Of a DNA stretch of 64,000 nucleotides, positions 44,291 through 54,395 are shown in pieces; the first letter of the stretch is position 1, and each line of letters opens with the position of its first letter. The notes under the pieces are model-generated. The model ran no database searches, was not told where the DNA came from, and worked only from the letters and a program-made list of their open reading frames with translations. The stretch is from Mucilaginibacter empetricola. GTDB lineage: Bacteria > Bacteroidota > Bacteroidia > Sphingobacteriales > Sphingobacteriaceae. The stretch lies in NCBI RefSeq assembly GCF_024808665.1, contig NZ_JANUBZ010000005.1, positions 248,001-312,000 of the forward strand. Direction: 5' to 3'. A program made the translations under genes and the position numbers.

Positions 44291-46102
44291 ATGCAAAAAA
44301 TAAGAAATATAGCGATCATCGCTCACGTTGACCACGGTAAAACTACTCTGGTTGATAAGATTTTACACAGTTGTGCTATTTTTAGAGACAACGAGTCAAC
44401 CGGTGAATTGATACTGGATAACAATGACCTTGAACGCGAACGTGGTATTACCATCGTTTCCAAAAACGTTTCTGTTCGTTATAAAGACATTAAGATCAAC
44501 ATTATTGATACTCCTGGTCACGCCGACTTTGGTGGTGAGGTTGAACGTGTATTAAAAATGGCCGACGGCGTTTTGTTATTGTGCGATGCTTTTGAAGGCG
44601 CTATGCCTCAAACCCGCTTCGTAACTCAAAAGGCTTTGGCTTTAGGCTTAAAACCTATTGTAGTAGTTAACAAGGTTGATAAAGAAAACTGTCGTCCGGA
44701 AGAGGTTTATGAGCAAATTTTTGAATTGTTCTTTAACCTTGAAGCTACTGAAGACCAATTGGATTTCCCGGTAATTTACGGGTCATCAAAACAAGGTTGG
44801 ATGAGCACTGATTATAAGAAACCAACTACTGATATTTTCCCGTTGATGGATGCTATTCTGGCGAACATTCCACCAGCACCTGTTAACGAAGGTACTTTGC
44901 AAATGCAGATTACTTCGTTAGATTATTCTTCATTTGTTGGTCGTATCGCTATCGGTCGTGTAGCTCGTGGTACCATCAAAGAAAACATGCCGGTTTCATT
45001 AGTGAAACGCGACGGAACTATCCAAAAATCAAGAATTAAAGAACTATATACTTTTGAAGGTCTTGGTAAAGTAAAGGCAACAGAAGTAAGTGCAGGTGAT
45101 ATTTGTGCTGTTGTAGGTATTGAAGGTTTTGATATTGGTGATACCATTGCTGATTTTGAAAAACCGGAACAACTGGAAGTTATTCATATTGATGAGCCTA
45201 CCATGAACATGTTGTTCACCATCAATACTTCACCGTTTTTTGGTAAAGAAGGTAAGTTTGTTACTTCACGTCACCTGCGCGATCGTTTATACAAAGAAAT
45301 GGAAAAGAACCTGGCGCTTAAGGTTATTGAAACCGATTCGCCTGATTCCTACTTAGTATACGGTCGTGGTATTCTTCACTTATCTGTATTAATTGAAACC
45401 ATGCGTCGCGAGGGCTACGAGTTACAAGTAGGTCAGCCACAGGTTATCATTAAAGAAATTGATGGCGTTAAATGTGAGCCGGTTGAAACCCTGATTGTTG
45501 ACGTACCGGGAGAGGTTGCCGGTAAAGTAATTGAACTGGTAACACAACGTAAAGGCGATTTACTGATAATGGAACCTAAAGGTGATTTACAGCATTTGGA
45601 ATTTGATATTCCGGCACGTGGTATCATCGGTTTACGTAACAACGTATTAACTGCAACAGGTGGTGAGGCAATTATGGCACACCGTTTTAAAGCTTATGAG
45701 CCATGGAAGGGTAGCATACCAGGTCGTTTAAATGGTGTATTAGTATCAATGGATACAGGTAAAACTACAGCTTTTGCTATTGATAAACTGCAGGATCGTG
45801 GTCGTTTCCATGTTGATCCGGGAGTTGATATTTACGAAGGCCAGGTGTTAGGTGAGCACATCCGCGATAACGATTTGGTTATTAACCTTACCAAAGGCAA
45901 ACAGTTAACCAACATGCGTGCTTCAGGTAGTGATACCAACGTGCGTATTGCACCGGCTATTAAATTCTCGTTGGAAGAATCGATGGAATATATCCAGGCT
46001 GACGAATACATTGAGGTAACTCCACAAAATATTCGCTTACGTAAAATTTACTTAAATGAAAATGAACGTAAGATCAACGCTAAAAAGTTCCAGAATCAAT
46101 AA
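44291..46102 (+). CDS. typA: Ribosome-associated GTPase TypA/BipA
   Basis: A 603-residue translational GTPase. G1 AHVDHGKTT (about 11-19), the switch region RERGITIVSKN, G3 DTPGHADFGGEVERV and G4 NKVD are complete, followed by EF-G-like domains and the BipA-specific C-terminal domain (RASGSDTNVRIAPAIKFSLEESMEYI). It acts on the ribosome during stress and in assembly of the 50S subunit. A strong terminator follows. Confidence 0.97.
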   Translation: MQKIRNIAIIAHVDHGKTTLVDKILHSCAIFRDNESTGELILDNNDLERERGITIVSKNVSVRYKDIKINIIDTPGHADFGGEVERVLKMADGVLLLCDAFEGAMPQTRFVTQKALALGLKPIVVVNKVDKENCRPEEVYEQIFELFFNLEATEDQLDFPVIYGSSKQGWMSTDYKKPTTDIFPLMDAILANIPPAPVNEGTLQMQITSLDYSSFVGRIAIGRVARGTIKENMPVSLVKRDGTIQKSRIKELYTFEGLGKVKATEVSAGDICAVVGIEGFDIGDTIADFEKPEQLEVIHIDEPTMNMLFTINTSPFFGKEGKFVTSRHLRDRLYKEMEKNLALKVIETDSPDSYLVYGRGILHLSVLIETMRREGYELQVGQPQVIIKEIDGVKCEPVETLIVDVPGEVAGKVIELVTQRKGDLLIMEPKGDLQHLEFDIPARGIIGLRNNVLTATGGEAIMAHRFKAYEPWKGSIPGRLNGVLVSMDTGKTTAFAIDKLQDRGRFHVDPGVDIYEGQVLGEHIRDNDLVINLTKGKQLTNMRASGSDTNVRIAPAIKFSLEESMEYIQADEYIEVTPQNIRLRKIYLNENERKINAKKFQNQ

Positions 46103-46131
46103 TTGATTGGTTGATTAATTAAATAAATTTA

Positions 46132-46160
46132 AGAGCCTGCTGGTGAATTCAGCAGGCTCT
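46132..46160 (+). terminator. Terminator after typA
   Basis: Perfect 11-bp arms (AGAGCCTGCTG and complement) with a 7-base loop, followed by TTGCTTTTTT. Confidence 0.85.
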
Positions 46161-46171
46161 TTGCTTTTTTA

Positions 46172-46179
46172 TACCTTTG
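46172..46179 (+). promoter_or_regulatory. TAnnTTTG -7 box before flippase gene
   Basis: TACCTTTG ends 6 bases before the ATG at 46186 and directly follows the typA terminator. The position again suggests a very short or absent leader. Confidence 0.45.
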
Positions 46180-46185
46180 CCAAAT

Positions 46186-47499
46186 ATGCGTTTACCCAAT
46201 ATCCCAGGTTTTGACCAGCAGACATTTGAAAAGTATTTTAAAAATACAGGAATGTTATTTGTTGGCCGCGTTGGTAGTTTGTTAATTAAAATGGTAGTTA
46301 GTATCTGCGTGGCCAATTACCTTGGCAGGGCAGGCAATGGTATTTTAATCGGCGGTACGGTTTATATTTATTTTTTCTCGGCAGTTGCCACCCTGGGACT
46401 TGACCAGTTTATCGTTAAAGAGCTTCATCAGTTTCCGGATAACAGCAACCAGATATTGGGCACTTCATTTTGGATGAAGGTATTAGCCGGAATATTATGT
46501 GTGCCGCTTATTTATTTAGCGTATATGATTTATCCTGCAAAGGGTACTCCATATGGCTATGTTTTTATTTTTTCAATAATTGGTATCATACAGGCATTTA
46601 ATGTAATTGACTCGTATTTCCAGAGCCAGGTACAGTCAAAATACATTATGCAGGTACAAATTATCGGTAATGTTATATCGGCTATAATTAAGCTTCTGCT
46701 TATTTACTTTAAAATGCCATTGCTGTATTTTGTTTATGCCTATTCTTTTGATTTTTTATTGCTGTCTGTTGGTTATTTCTTCACCTATCATAACAAACAA
46801 CGAAATATTTTCAATTGGACATTTAATAGTAAGCTTTCACGCAAGTTGCTTAAATATTCGTGGCCGTTAATGTTATCGGGCATAATGGTTTCCTTGTTTA
46901 TGAAAATAGATCAAATTATGCTTCAAAACATTTCTGGTTTAAAGGAAGCCGGTGCTTATGCAACTGTTGCCCAATTGAGTGAAGCTTGGAATTTTATGCC
47001 TGTTGTAATAGTCACCTCTCTTTTCCCTGCAATTTTAAATGCAAAACGCGACGATGCGACCCGCTATAAAAAACGCATACAGAATTTGTACGATTTAATG
47101 GTTTACCTAAGCGTGCCGGTAGCCATAATTATTACGTTTGCATCTCCTTTGATTTATAAATTGTTTCATCATGAATATGCGTATGCAGCACCCGTGTTAT
47201 CAGTACATATTTGGTCTGGTGTATTTGTTTTTTTGGGTGCGGCTAGCGGGCAATATTTAATTGCTGAAAATTTTAACAAGTTAACGCTTATCCGCACTGG
47301 TTTTGGAGCGATAGTAAATATCGTACTAAATCTTATATTGATACCTCATATGGGAATGATGGGGGCAGCTATCGCAACATTGGCTGCATATGCAAGTTCC
47401 ACATTTTTTGTGTTAGTTATACCTAAAACCAGAGAGCAGGGCATAATGATGCTACGGTCTTTATTTTTACTTTCATTAAAAGATAGACTAATAAATTAG
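46186..47499 (+). CDS. Polysaccharide flippase (Wzx/MATE-like)
   Basis: About 437 residues from the ATG at 46186; an in-frame TTG at 46177 lies inside the promoter box and is not used as start. Twelve or more membrane helices with the Wzx/oligosaccharide-flippase pattern (FVGRVGSLLIKMVVSICVANYLG, WPLMLSGIMVSLFMKIDQIML, and GAVVNIVLN-like GAIVNIVLNLILIPHMG). It probably flips a lipid-linked glycan across the inner membrane. It opens the surface-polysaccharide region that runs to the end of the window; the substrate is unknown. Confidence 0.9.
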   Translation: MRLPNIPGFDQQTFEKYFKNTGMLFVGRVGSLLIKMVVSICVANYLGRAGNGILIGGTVYIYFFSAVATLGLDQFIVKELHQFPDNSNQILGTSFWMKVLAGILCVPLIYLAYMIYPAKGTPYGYVFIFSIIGIIQAFNVIDSYFQSQVQSKYIMQVQIIGNVISAIIKLLLIYFKMPLLYFVYAYSFDFLLLSVGYFFTYHNKQRNIFNWTFNSKLSRKLLKYSWPLMLSGIMVSLFMKIDQIMLQNISGLKEAGAYATVAQLSEAWNFMPVVIVTSLFPAILNAKRDDATRYKKRIQNLYDLMVYLSVPVAIIITFASPLIYKLFHHEYAYAAPVLSVHIWSGVFVFLGAASGQYLIAENFNKLTLIRTGFGAIVNIVLNLILIPHMGMMGAAIATLAAYASSTFFVLVIPKTREQGIMMLRSLFLLSLKDRLIN

Positions 47500-47539
47500 T
47501 TATATTCGCTATTAAATATTTAACCCTAAATACTAAACA

Positions 47540-48304
47540 ATGAAATTTTTCTTAACCTACAGCCTATTTGCAATTATCAGTCTATCCTTGTTTAACTCCT
47601 GTAATAAAGAGCCGGCGGCGGTAGCCAAACTAAAGGCATCTTGTTTGTATAACAATAAAGTGAACTATTTTCAAAAATGGTCAAACACCTTTACTGAAAT
47701 AGACATTTACACAACTTCGGGCGCTATTCAAAGTCAGTCGTTTATTTATCCTTACGGATATTTTCAACTAAACAGCGATGCATCATATAATGTTTTAAGT
47801 GATAATGTTCCACTAAAGGGCACCTGGACAGTTTCTGATAGCTGCCAGTTAATACTTGACCCTGGCACAAAAATACAAAGGAGCTTTGATGTGTTAAAAC
47901 TTAGTAATGATTCGCTTACCATTCGCCGCAAGGCAGGAGATACCGTTTACACGCAGCATTATATAGCGTACGCGTGTCCTACTGCCGCCCAACTTGAATA
48001 CCAGTGGAACAATGTTTTTACTGTTGAACAGAATTATAATGCCTCAACGATATTTAACACATCTTATATCTATCCTGTTGGTTATTTTAAATTGAACAGT
48101 GATTTTAGTTACAATGTGGTAAGCGATGGGGTTCCGTTAAATGGCACGTGGACAATTGATACCGGATGTAAATTGGTATTGGATAAAAATACAAGCTTGC
48201 AACGATCTTTTGATATTCAACAGCTTACAGCCGATTCTTTAACTATCTGGAGAAAAGACACTGTAAACCAGATCAACTATTTACAACATTATAAGAAAAA
48301 CTAA
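47540..48304 (+). CDS. Lipoprotein with two lipocalin-like repeats
   Basis: A 254-residue lipoprotein, lipobox LFNSC with C21. The mature part is an internal duplication: residues about 45-141 and 155-251 share FIYPYGYFQLNSDASYNV / YIYPVGYFKLNSDFSYNV, then VPLKGTWTV / VPLNGTWTI, then LTIRRK / LTIWRK. The units resemble lipocalin-like domains (TFWRV/GTW-type) of Bacteroidota. Its stop overlaps that of the convergent FkbM gene by 3-4 bases. The function is unknown. Confidence 0.8.
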   Translation: MKFFLTYSLFAIISLSLFNSCNKEPAAVAKLKASCLYNNKVNYFQKWSNTFTEIDIYTTSGAIQSQSFIYPYGYFQLNSDASYNVLSDNVPLKGTWTVSDSCQLILDPGTKIQRSFDVLKLSNDSLTIRRKAGDTVYTQHYIAYACPTAAQLEYQWNNVFTVEQNYNASTIFNTSYIYPVGYFKLNSDFSYNVVSDGVPLNGTWTIDTGCKLVLDKNTSLQRSFDIQQLTADSLTIWRKDTVNQINYLQHYKKN

Positions 48305-48990
48305 CTTTTATTATACTTGAAAAACAAGGTTCTCAGCGTTTTAGCAACTAACTGATAATCTTGTTTTTCTAAAAAAGTATAGATTTCTGAATTATTTAAG
48401 TTGGCAAAATCCAGTTGATCTTCTACGAGTATATGTAGAGGCCGATATTTTTCCCAGTTGTTTGATAGTAATACCTGCATATCCAATCCTTCAACATCAA
48501 TTGTTAAAAAGTCTATTTGTTGTCCTTGCGGCAAATATTTATCAAGTATTTCTGCTAAAGGATAGGTGTCGATATCAAGCTCTTTTATTATTTTATATTT
48601 CGTTGAAGTATTGTTTCTTTCTTCGGATAGCGGTTTTGAAAAACCGTTCAGCGCAGGTTCGTTAAAACAATAAAATTTTAACTTATCTTTTTTATCACTT
48701 ATGCCAACGTTTAAGTTGATATCCCGTGACCTGAAAAATTTGAAAAGCTTTATTGCTGATGGCGTTGGTTCTACATTGATCCCTTTCCATCCTTTTTTAT
48801 AGAAATAAAGTGTATTTGAAAATCTATAAGGGTGGTGTGCCCCTATATCTATATAATACCCTTTGTAACCTTTTTTCCCTTCATAAAATGATTGCAATAC
48901 CATGTCTTCACCTTCTTGCGAGTACGATTTTTTGAATAGAAACTTATCAATAGGCAGGTATTTCAGTATTGTTTTTTTTATGTTTAACAT
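48301..48990 (-). CDS. FkbM family methyltransferase
   Basis: A 229-residue SAM-dependent methyltransferase. SQEGEDMVLQSF (about 24-35), the cofactor loop YYIDIGAHHPYRFSNT (about 46-61) and NVEPTPSAIKLFKFF match the FkbM domain, and FLTIDVEGLDMQVL is its second conserved motif. Such enzymes methylate sugar or polyketide hydroxyls; here a glycan substrate is likely from the context. It is transcribed against its neighbours, convergent with the repeat lipoprotein. Confidence 0.92.
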   Translation of the reverse strand: MLNIKKTILKYLPIDKFLFKKSYSQEGEDMVLQSFYEGKKGYKGYYIDIGAHHPYRFSNTLYFYKKGWKGINVEPTPSAIKLFKFFRSRDINLNVGISDKKDKLKFYCFNEPALNGFSKPLSEERNNTSTKYKIIKELDIDTYPLAEILDKYLPQGQQIDFLTIDVEGLDMQVLLSNNWEKYRPLHILVEDQLDFANLNNSEIYTFLEKQDYQLVAKTLRTLFFKYNKS

Positions 48991-49137
48991 TTTGCTAAAG
49001 TACTAATTATAGTTAAAAACGATAAAAGGGCGCTTTATATAAAATCAAAAAATGTATACTTAGTGAAATAATCATTATATATTTGGTAACCCTTTAAAAA
49101 TGAACTATTGTTAACCCTTATCTTGTAATTTGTTGCT

Positions 49138-52100
49138 TTGACTACCAAAACCTTTCCCAAACTTTTCATAATTACCGTATTTGTTTTTCTTTTGCCACTA
49201 GCAGGATATTGTCAAATTCCCACGCCAAAATGGGTTGATGATATAGGTGGCTCTGGCGATAGCAAACCGACAGGAATGGTTGTTGACAGCCAAAATAACA
49301 TCTATATATCGGGCTATTTTAGCGGAACTGTAGATTTTGATCCATCACCGGGCGTAAAAAATTTAACGTCGAATGGTGGATATGATATTTATGTTGCCGA
49401 ATACAAACCCGATGGCACGCTTATATGGGCCGAATCAATGGGTGGTACAGGACTGGATCAGGTTAACAGCATGAGTATTGATAAGGATAATAATATTACA
49501 CTTATTGGCCAATTTCAATCCCCGAGTTTTGACGCAGACCCGGGACCTGGAGTAGCTACCCTTCAAAATAATGGCGGAGATGATATTTTTGTTATTCATT
49601 TAAATGGGAGTGGTGGCTTTTTGTGGGCCAAAGCAATAGGCGGCCCTGATACCGATAGAGGTCAGGAAGTGAGCTCAGATAGTCAGGATAATGTTATAAC
49701 GACATCGATATTTCAATCAACAATTACTGTATCAGGCAACCAACTTACAGCTTTAGGTGGTTTCAATGGCTTAATTATTAAATATGACCCTTCGGGTAAT
49801 TTATTATGGGCTGTGAATATAGGCCAAACAAATGATACCGGCGTATTTGGAAATAGAACTGATAGCAGTGGAAATATAATAGTATCGGGCGCTTATAGCG
49901 GAGCTGTCAATTTTAATCCTTTAGGCTCATCACACGTTTTAAATAGTGTATCATTAAATAATCCATTTGTTGCTAAGTACAGCCCTTCTGGCCAGTTAAT
50001 CTGGATTGCCCAGGTGACTGGTAGCCTGGTAAATAACCAGTCAGTCATAAGTCTCGACTCACAGAATAATATTTATTTTACCGGCGCATTTAATGCTCCG
50101 TTAACATTTAACGGAACGGCTACGGTTAATCCGAAAGGGAGCAGTGACGTGTTTATTGCAAAATATTTGCCAAATGGCACCTTTCAGTTTGTAAAATCAA
50201 TGGGGGGAGTAGGAGCTAGCGGGTATGTTTATCAATTGGAAAATGACCAGAACAATAACGTATATTTTACCGGGTATTTTAGTGGCACCATTAATTTTAA
50301 CCCTGCTACAGGTGCCACGGCCAATTTAACGTACCATGGACAAACAGACTTTTTTCTGGCAAAATATGATTCAAATGGAAATTATGATTATGCATTTAAT
50401 GCCGGAAATAGCAATTGCGGCCAAACCCTGGGAATTGAGTTAGCACTTGATAATACTAACGATGCTGTATTGGCTGGCTCTTTTTGTTCCACAGTAAATT
50501 TCGATGCATCAGGCTGTACAACAGATAAACTAACAGCCATTAACGGTATTTCTGACTCGTTTATTGCTGTTTATGGATCTGGCTCTCCTTCAACAATCAC
50601 CAATAATGTAATAACTGCCCCGGCAGTTACTGGTTTCTGCGCGGGGGGTTCACCTGTTACCATTTTGGGCAGTGTGCCCCTTGGCGGAAATGGTAATTAC
50701 ATTTATCAATGGCAAAGCTCCACAGACAATGTAAACTTTACCGACGTAGTGGGTGCAACCTCACAAAATTATCAGCCTCCAACCTTATCAGCCACAACAT
50801 ATTTTCGCCGCGTAGTATCTGCAGGCAGTTGTGCATTACCGTTAAATAGTAATGTGATTAGTATCAATGTTCAGCCAGCGCTTACGAATAATATAATTAC
50901 GGCACCTAATATTACTAATTTTTGTGACGTTGGCAGCCCTTCAACAATAACAGGTAGCGTAGCTGGTGGGGGAGATGGTACTACCTATGCCTACCAATGG
51001 CAAAGCTCAACAGATAACAGTACTTTTAACGATATAGTCGGAGCTACTTCATTAAATTATACACCACCTTCATTAAACGTAACTACTTATTATCGTCGTG
51101 CGGTAACTTCGGGGTTTTGCATCATGCCTTTGTTAAGCAATGTTGTAACTATACAAATAGCTGCCGTTCCAGCTGTTCCCACAATATCGGCTGTTTCGGT
51201 TTGTGCGGGCACCCCCGCAACATTATCCATTGCTTCTCCTCAGCAGGGAGTGACGTATAATTGGTACGATTCTGCTTCGAAAACTAATCTTCTTTTTACA
51301 GGAATAACGTATGTAACCGGGGCTTTAAATACTTCTGCAAGTTTTTATGTAGAGGCAGTGAACGGTACATGCAGCAGTGCAACATTAGCTAATGCCCAGG
51401 CAAATGTATTCGGTGTGCCTAACGCACCATCTGTTATCAATAATAATGTTGCTGTTTGCAACGGCTCGGTGGCTACTTTAAATATTTTAAACCCACAAGT
51501 GGGCCTGACATATAATTGGTATGCTGTCGCAACTGGCGGAAGTGCCGTTTATACGGGTGTTGATTTTGTAACTCCTGTAATAACTGCAGGTACAATGTAC
51601 TATGCCGAAGCCGTAAATAATAATGCATGTGTTTCTGGTAGTCGTACTGCTGTAATTGTGGCAATTAATCCAATACCTCAATTAACTGTTCAAAACAGTG
51701 CTATTTGTCCGGGTAGTAATGCAACTTTAACAGCAACCAGTTCTGACCCAAGTGTAACTATCAATTGGTATGCAACGGCTACAGATAATAACATTTTATA
51801 TTCAGGCGGTTCTTTTGTAACATCTACAATAAACACAGCTACATCCTATTATGCGCAAGCTGTTGATAATAATACCGGTTGTATGTCAACACGTAGTGTA
51901 GCGCAGGTAAATATATTACAACAGCTAACTGCGCCGGTAGTAACGGTTGAATCTACAACCTCGTCAAGCGTAACTTTTCAATGGGATGCTGTTGATGGCG
52001 CCACCGGCTACCAGGTTAGTATTGATAACGGGCAAACATTTACAAACCCTAGCTCAGGTAGTAACGGTTTAACACACACCATTTCCGGCTTGCAGCCGGA

Positions 52101-52473
52101 GCAAAGTGTCACCATATTGGTTCAGGCACTGGGTGCCACTGCTTGCCAGTTGAGCGGTAGCTCAACAGCGGTAACCGCACAAGCCGTTAATCTGTTTAGC
52201 AATGTAATATATGTTCCCAATGCATTTACGCCCAATGGCGATGGTAATAATGATATTGTTTACGTGCATAGTGAGAGTATCAGAAGTTTGAAGTTTTACA
52301 TTTATGATCAATGGGGAGAGCTACTTTATACCTCAACCAGTCAGCAAAGCGGATGGGACGGTTCATATCGCGGGAAAAAAGAACCGGTCGGCGTGTACGT
52401 CTATTATCTGGAAGCTATTATGAATGATGGAAAGCAAATAAATAAAAAGGGGACTATTACATTATTAAGGTGA
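49138..52473 (+). CDS. T9SS type B adhesin with SBBP, Ig-like and FN3 domains
   Basis: A 1111-residue secreted protein with a TTG start (a stop codon lies 12 bases upstream in frame and there is no ATG alternative) and a signal peptide (KLFIITVFVFLLPLAGYCQ). Residues 25-480 hold SBBP-type repeats of about 50 residues (GYFSGTVDFDP, AKYSPSGQLIW). Two Ig-like modules with QWQSSTDN cover about 481-675, three Ig_7-like modules with NWY about 679-930, an FN3 domain about 931-1015, and a gliding-type C-terminal sorting domain about 1019-1111 (YVPNAFTPNGDGNND to GTITLLR). It is secreted by T9SS and probably surface-attached, as SprB is. Its stop overlaps the SprF-like gene. Confidence 0.93.
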   Translation: MTTKTFPKLFIITVFVFLLPLAGYCQIPTPKWVDDIGGSGDSKPTGMVVDSQNNIYISGYFSGTVDFDPSPGVKNLTSNGGYDIYVAEYKPDGTLIWAESMGGTGLDQVNSMSIDKDNNITLIGQFQSPSFDADPGPGVATLQNNGGDDIFVIHLNGSGGFLWAKAIGGPDTDRGQEVSSDSQDNVITTSIFQSTITVSGNQLTALGGFNGLIIKYDPSGNLLWAVNIGQTNDTGVFGNRTDSSGNIIVSGAYSGAVNFNPLGSSHVLNSVSLNNPFVAKYSPSGQLIWIAQVTGSLVNNQSVISLDSQNNIYFTGAFNAPLTFNGTATVNPKGSSDVFIAKYLPNGTFQFVKSMGGVGASGYVYQLENDQNNNVYFTGYFSGTINFNPATGATANLTYHGQTDFFLAKYDSNGNYDYAFNAGNSNCGQTLGIELALDNTNDAVLAGSFCSTVNFDASGCTTDKLTAINGISDSFIAVYGSGSPSTITNNVITAPAVTGFCAGGSPVTILGSVPLGGNGNYIYQWQSSTDNVNFTDVVGATSQNYQPPTLSATTYFRRVVSAGSCALPLNSNVISINVQPALTNNIITAPNITNFCDVGSPSTITGSVAGGGDGTTYAYQWQSSTDNSTFNDIVGATSLNYTPPSLNVTTYYRRAVTSGFCIMPLLSNVVTIQIAAVPAVPTISAVSVCAGTPATLSIASPQQGVTYNWYDSASKTNLLFTGITYVTGALNTSASFYVEAVNGTCSSATLANAQANVFGVPNAPSVINNNVAVCNGSVATLNILNPQVGLTYNWYAVATGGSAVYTGVDFVTPVITAGTMYYAEAVNNNACVSGSRTAVIVAINPIPQLTVQNSAICPGSNATLTATSSDPSVTINWYATATDNNILYSGGSFVTSTINTATSYYAQAVDNNTGCMSTRSVAQVNILQQLTAPVVTVESTTSSSVTFQWDAVDGATGYQVSIDNGQTFTNPSSGSNGLTHTISGLQPEQSVTILVQALGATACQLSGSSTAVTAQAVNLFSNVIYVPNAFTPNGDGNNDIVYVHSESIRSLKFYIYDQWGELLYTSTSQQSGWDGSYRGKKEPVGVYVYYLEAIMNDGKQINKKGTITLLR

Positions 52474-53468
52474 GAAAAACTATACTAATTATATCAGTAC
52501 TATTGACTACAGTAGTGCTTAAAAAAGCCGACGCACAAGTAGATCCTCATTTTTCACAGTATTATGCTTATCCTATTTGGCTAAACCCCGCACTAACCGG
52601 CGCTTTTGATGGCGAAACACGCTTAACTGCTGATTTTAAAAATCAATGGGCCGGCATAAGCAATGGCTATAATACCGGAGGATTGTCCATGGATTTTCAC
52701 CCCACAGCAAAAGTGGGTATTGGTTTAAATATGTTAGACCAATCTGCAGGTACCGCAGGGTACAATTATTTTACCGGAGGGATTTCTTTCGGTTATGGCA
52801 TTGCTGTTTCGGGCGATGGATATAAAAAAATTAGTTTTGGCGTTCAAGCTGCATTTATTAACAGAAGTTTTGATCCCAGTAAACTAGAGCTGGATAATCA
52901 GTATAATCCAGCCATAGGTTTTGATCCCACCTTGCCCGGTTTTGAAAATTTTTCGATCACTAATTCATTTGTATTTGATTCCAGCGCTGGCGTATTTTAT
53001 TATGATACTGATCCGGAAAGCAAAGCTAAAGTTTTTGGTGGGGTAAGCGTAGCGCATTTAACTGATGAAAAAGACCCTTTCGCTGTCGAAGGATTAAAGA
53101 GCACACTTCCTATGCGTTTTACTATTCATGGTGGCGTAAAAATAGCAGCTTCTGATGTGTTTGATATTACGCCGCACATTATATATATCAGGCAGCAGCA
53201 AAATCAAATAAAAGGGATAGGGGCCTATTCAGAGTTGAAACTGCAAGATAATAATGGATTAATACTGGGAGGTATGTACCAGATTAACGATTCTGCAACT
53301 GCCGACGTTGGTTATCGCCTTAAAAATATGGTTATAGGAATTAGCTATGATATTAATACATCACCTTTAAACGCAGCCGTAAACGGGCAGGGAGGGTTTG
53401 AACTTTCTATAAATTACATTTTTGGAAAAAAATCCAATAGCAATACCGATGTAATCCCTATGTTTTAA
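52470..53468 (+). CDS. PorP/SprF family outer-membrane protein
   Basis: A 332-residue outer-membrane barrel with a signal peptide (KTILIISVLLTTVVLKKADAQ). DPHFSQYYAYPIWLNPALTG is the PorP/SprF N-terminal signature, and GISYDIN..GGFELSINYIF closes the barrel. The GTG start overlaps the adhesin stop (GTGA), so the two are translationally coupled. In Flavobacterium SprF is needed for secretion of its adjacent type B cargo SprB, which fits the same cargo-partner relation here. T9SS core genes other than porV and gldJ are outside the window. Confidence 0.93.
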   Translation: MRKTILIISVLLTTVVLKKADAQVDPHFSQYYAYPIWLNPALTGAFDGETRLTADFKNQWAGISNGYNTGGLSMDFHPTAKVGIGLNMLDQSAGTAGYNYFTGGISFGYGIAVSGDGYKKISFGVQAAFINRSFDPSKLELDNQYNPAIGFDPTLPGFENFSITNSFVFDSSAGVFYYDTDPESKAKVFGGVSVAHLTDEKDPFAVEGLKSTLPMRFTIHGGVKIAASDVFDITPHIIYIRQQQNQIKGIGAYSELKLQDNNGLILGGMYQINDSATADVGYRLKNMVIGISYDINTSPLNAAVNGQGGFELSINYIFGKKSNSNTDVIPMF

Positions 53469-53610
53469 CTCTTGGGGTTATTTGCAAAACGAGCATAAAT
53501 TTTGAGGTTAGCGTTAAACAGCATCGTACAGGCTACAGACACTTCTTTTTTAATAATCCATATTGTTAAAAATATCGGAATATTGTGCTATAGTTTTATC
53601 TTCGCGAATC

Positions 53611-54384
53611 ATGCAGCAATCTATAGTTACCGATAGCGTTAAAAGCGCTTATGACGAATTTTATAATAAGCACGACGAGGCCTGGCGCATGCTTGGCGCT
53701 AAATATAAAGCACAGCATATTATTGATGTTAGCCAGGGTCGTATCTTTAAAAAAGTATTGGAAGTTGGTGCAGGAGATGGCAGCATTTTAAAATTATTAG
53801 CCGATCAAAACTTTTCGCCCGAATATCACGCGGTTGAAATTAGTGAAAGCGGTGTAGCACACATCCAGTTACGTAATATAAAAGACCTTAAATCGGTTCA
53901 GTTATTTGATGGCTATAAGCTCCCTTTTGATGATAATAGCTTTGATTTAATTATTCTTTCGCATGTGTTGGAACACGTTGAACACGAGCGCATTTTATTA
54001 CGTGAAATAAAACGGGTAGCACGGCATAGTATTATTGAAGTACCACTGGATTACAAAGCTGGCGTTGATAAAAGAATAAAACATTTTCTGGCTTATGGCC
54101 ACATTAATGTTTATACACCAACCTCTTTACGTTACTTGTTGCAAACAGAAAGCTTCGAAGTTGAAAACGATTTAACATCGATAATAGAACCTGAAGTTAC
54201 AAGGTTCAATACCTATACAAATCAAAAAAGGTCAAAAAGCTTTATTATCAATGTTAAGATTTCAACTGAGTATGCCATTAAAAATGGACTTGGTAAAGTT
54301 TTTGGAAAAAAACTGAACGAAAAATTGGCTAATGCTTATACCGTACTTTGCAAAAAGGCTGATGAACATTTAAATATTTTCTAA
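53611..54384 (+). CDS. Class I SAM-dependent methyltransferase
   Basis: About 257 residues from the ATG at 53611 ([10 protein letters not shown]); an in-frame TTG at 53563 is not supported. Cofactor motif [15 protein letters not shown] is typical of Methyltransf_11, with post-I acidic [28 protein letters not shown], and REIKRVAR. The TATCTTCG sequence just upstream is one base off the -7 consensus. The substrate is probably glycan-linked, from its place before a glycosyltransferase gene (11-base gap). Confidence 0.88.
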   Translation: MQQSIVTDSVKSAYDEFYNKHDEAWRMLGAKYKAQHIIDVSQGRIFKKVLEVGAGDGSILKLLADQNFSPEYHAVEISESGVAHIQLRNIKDLKSVQLFDGYKLPFDDNSFDLIILSHVLEHVEHERILLREIKRVARHSIIEVPLDYKAGVDKRIKHFLAYGHINVYTPTSLRYLLQTESFEVENDLTSIIEPEVTRFNTYTNQKRSKSFIINVKISTEYAIKNGLGKVFGKKLNEKLANAYTVLCKKADEHLNIF

Positions 54385-54395
54385 ACCCCTACTTA

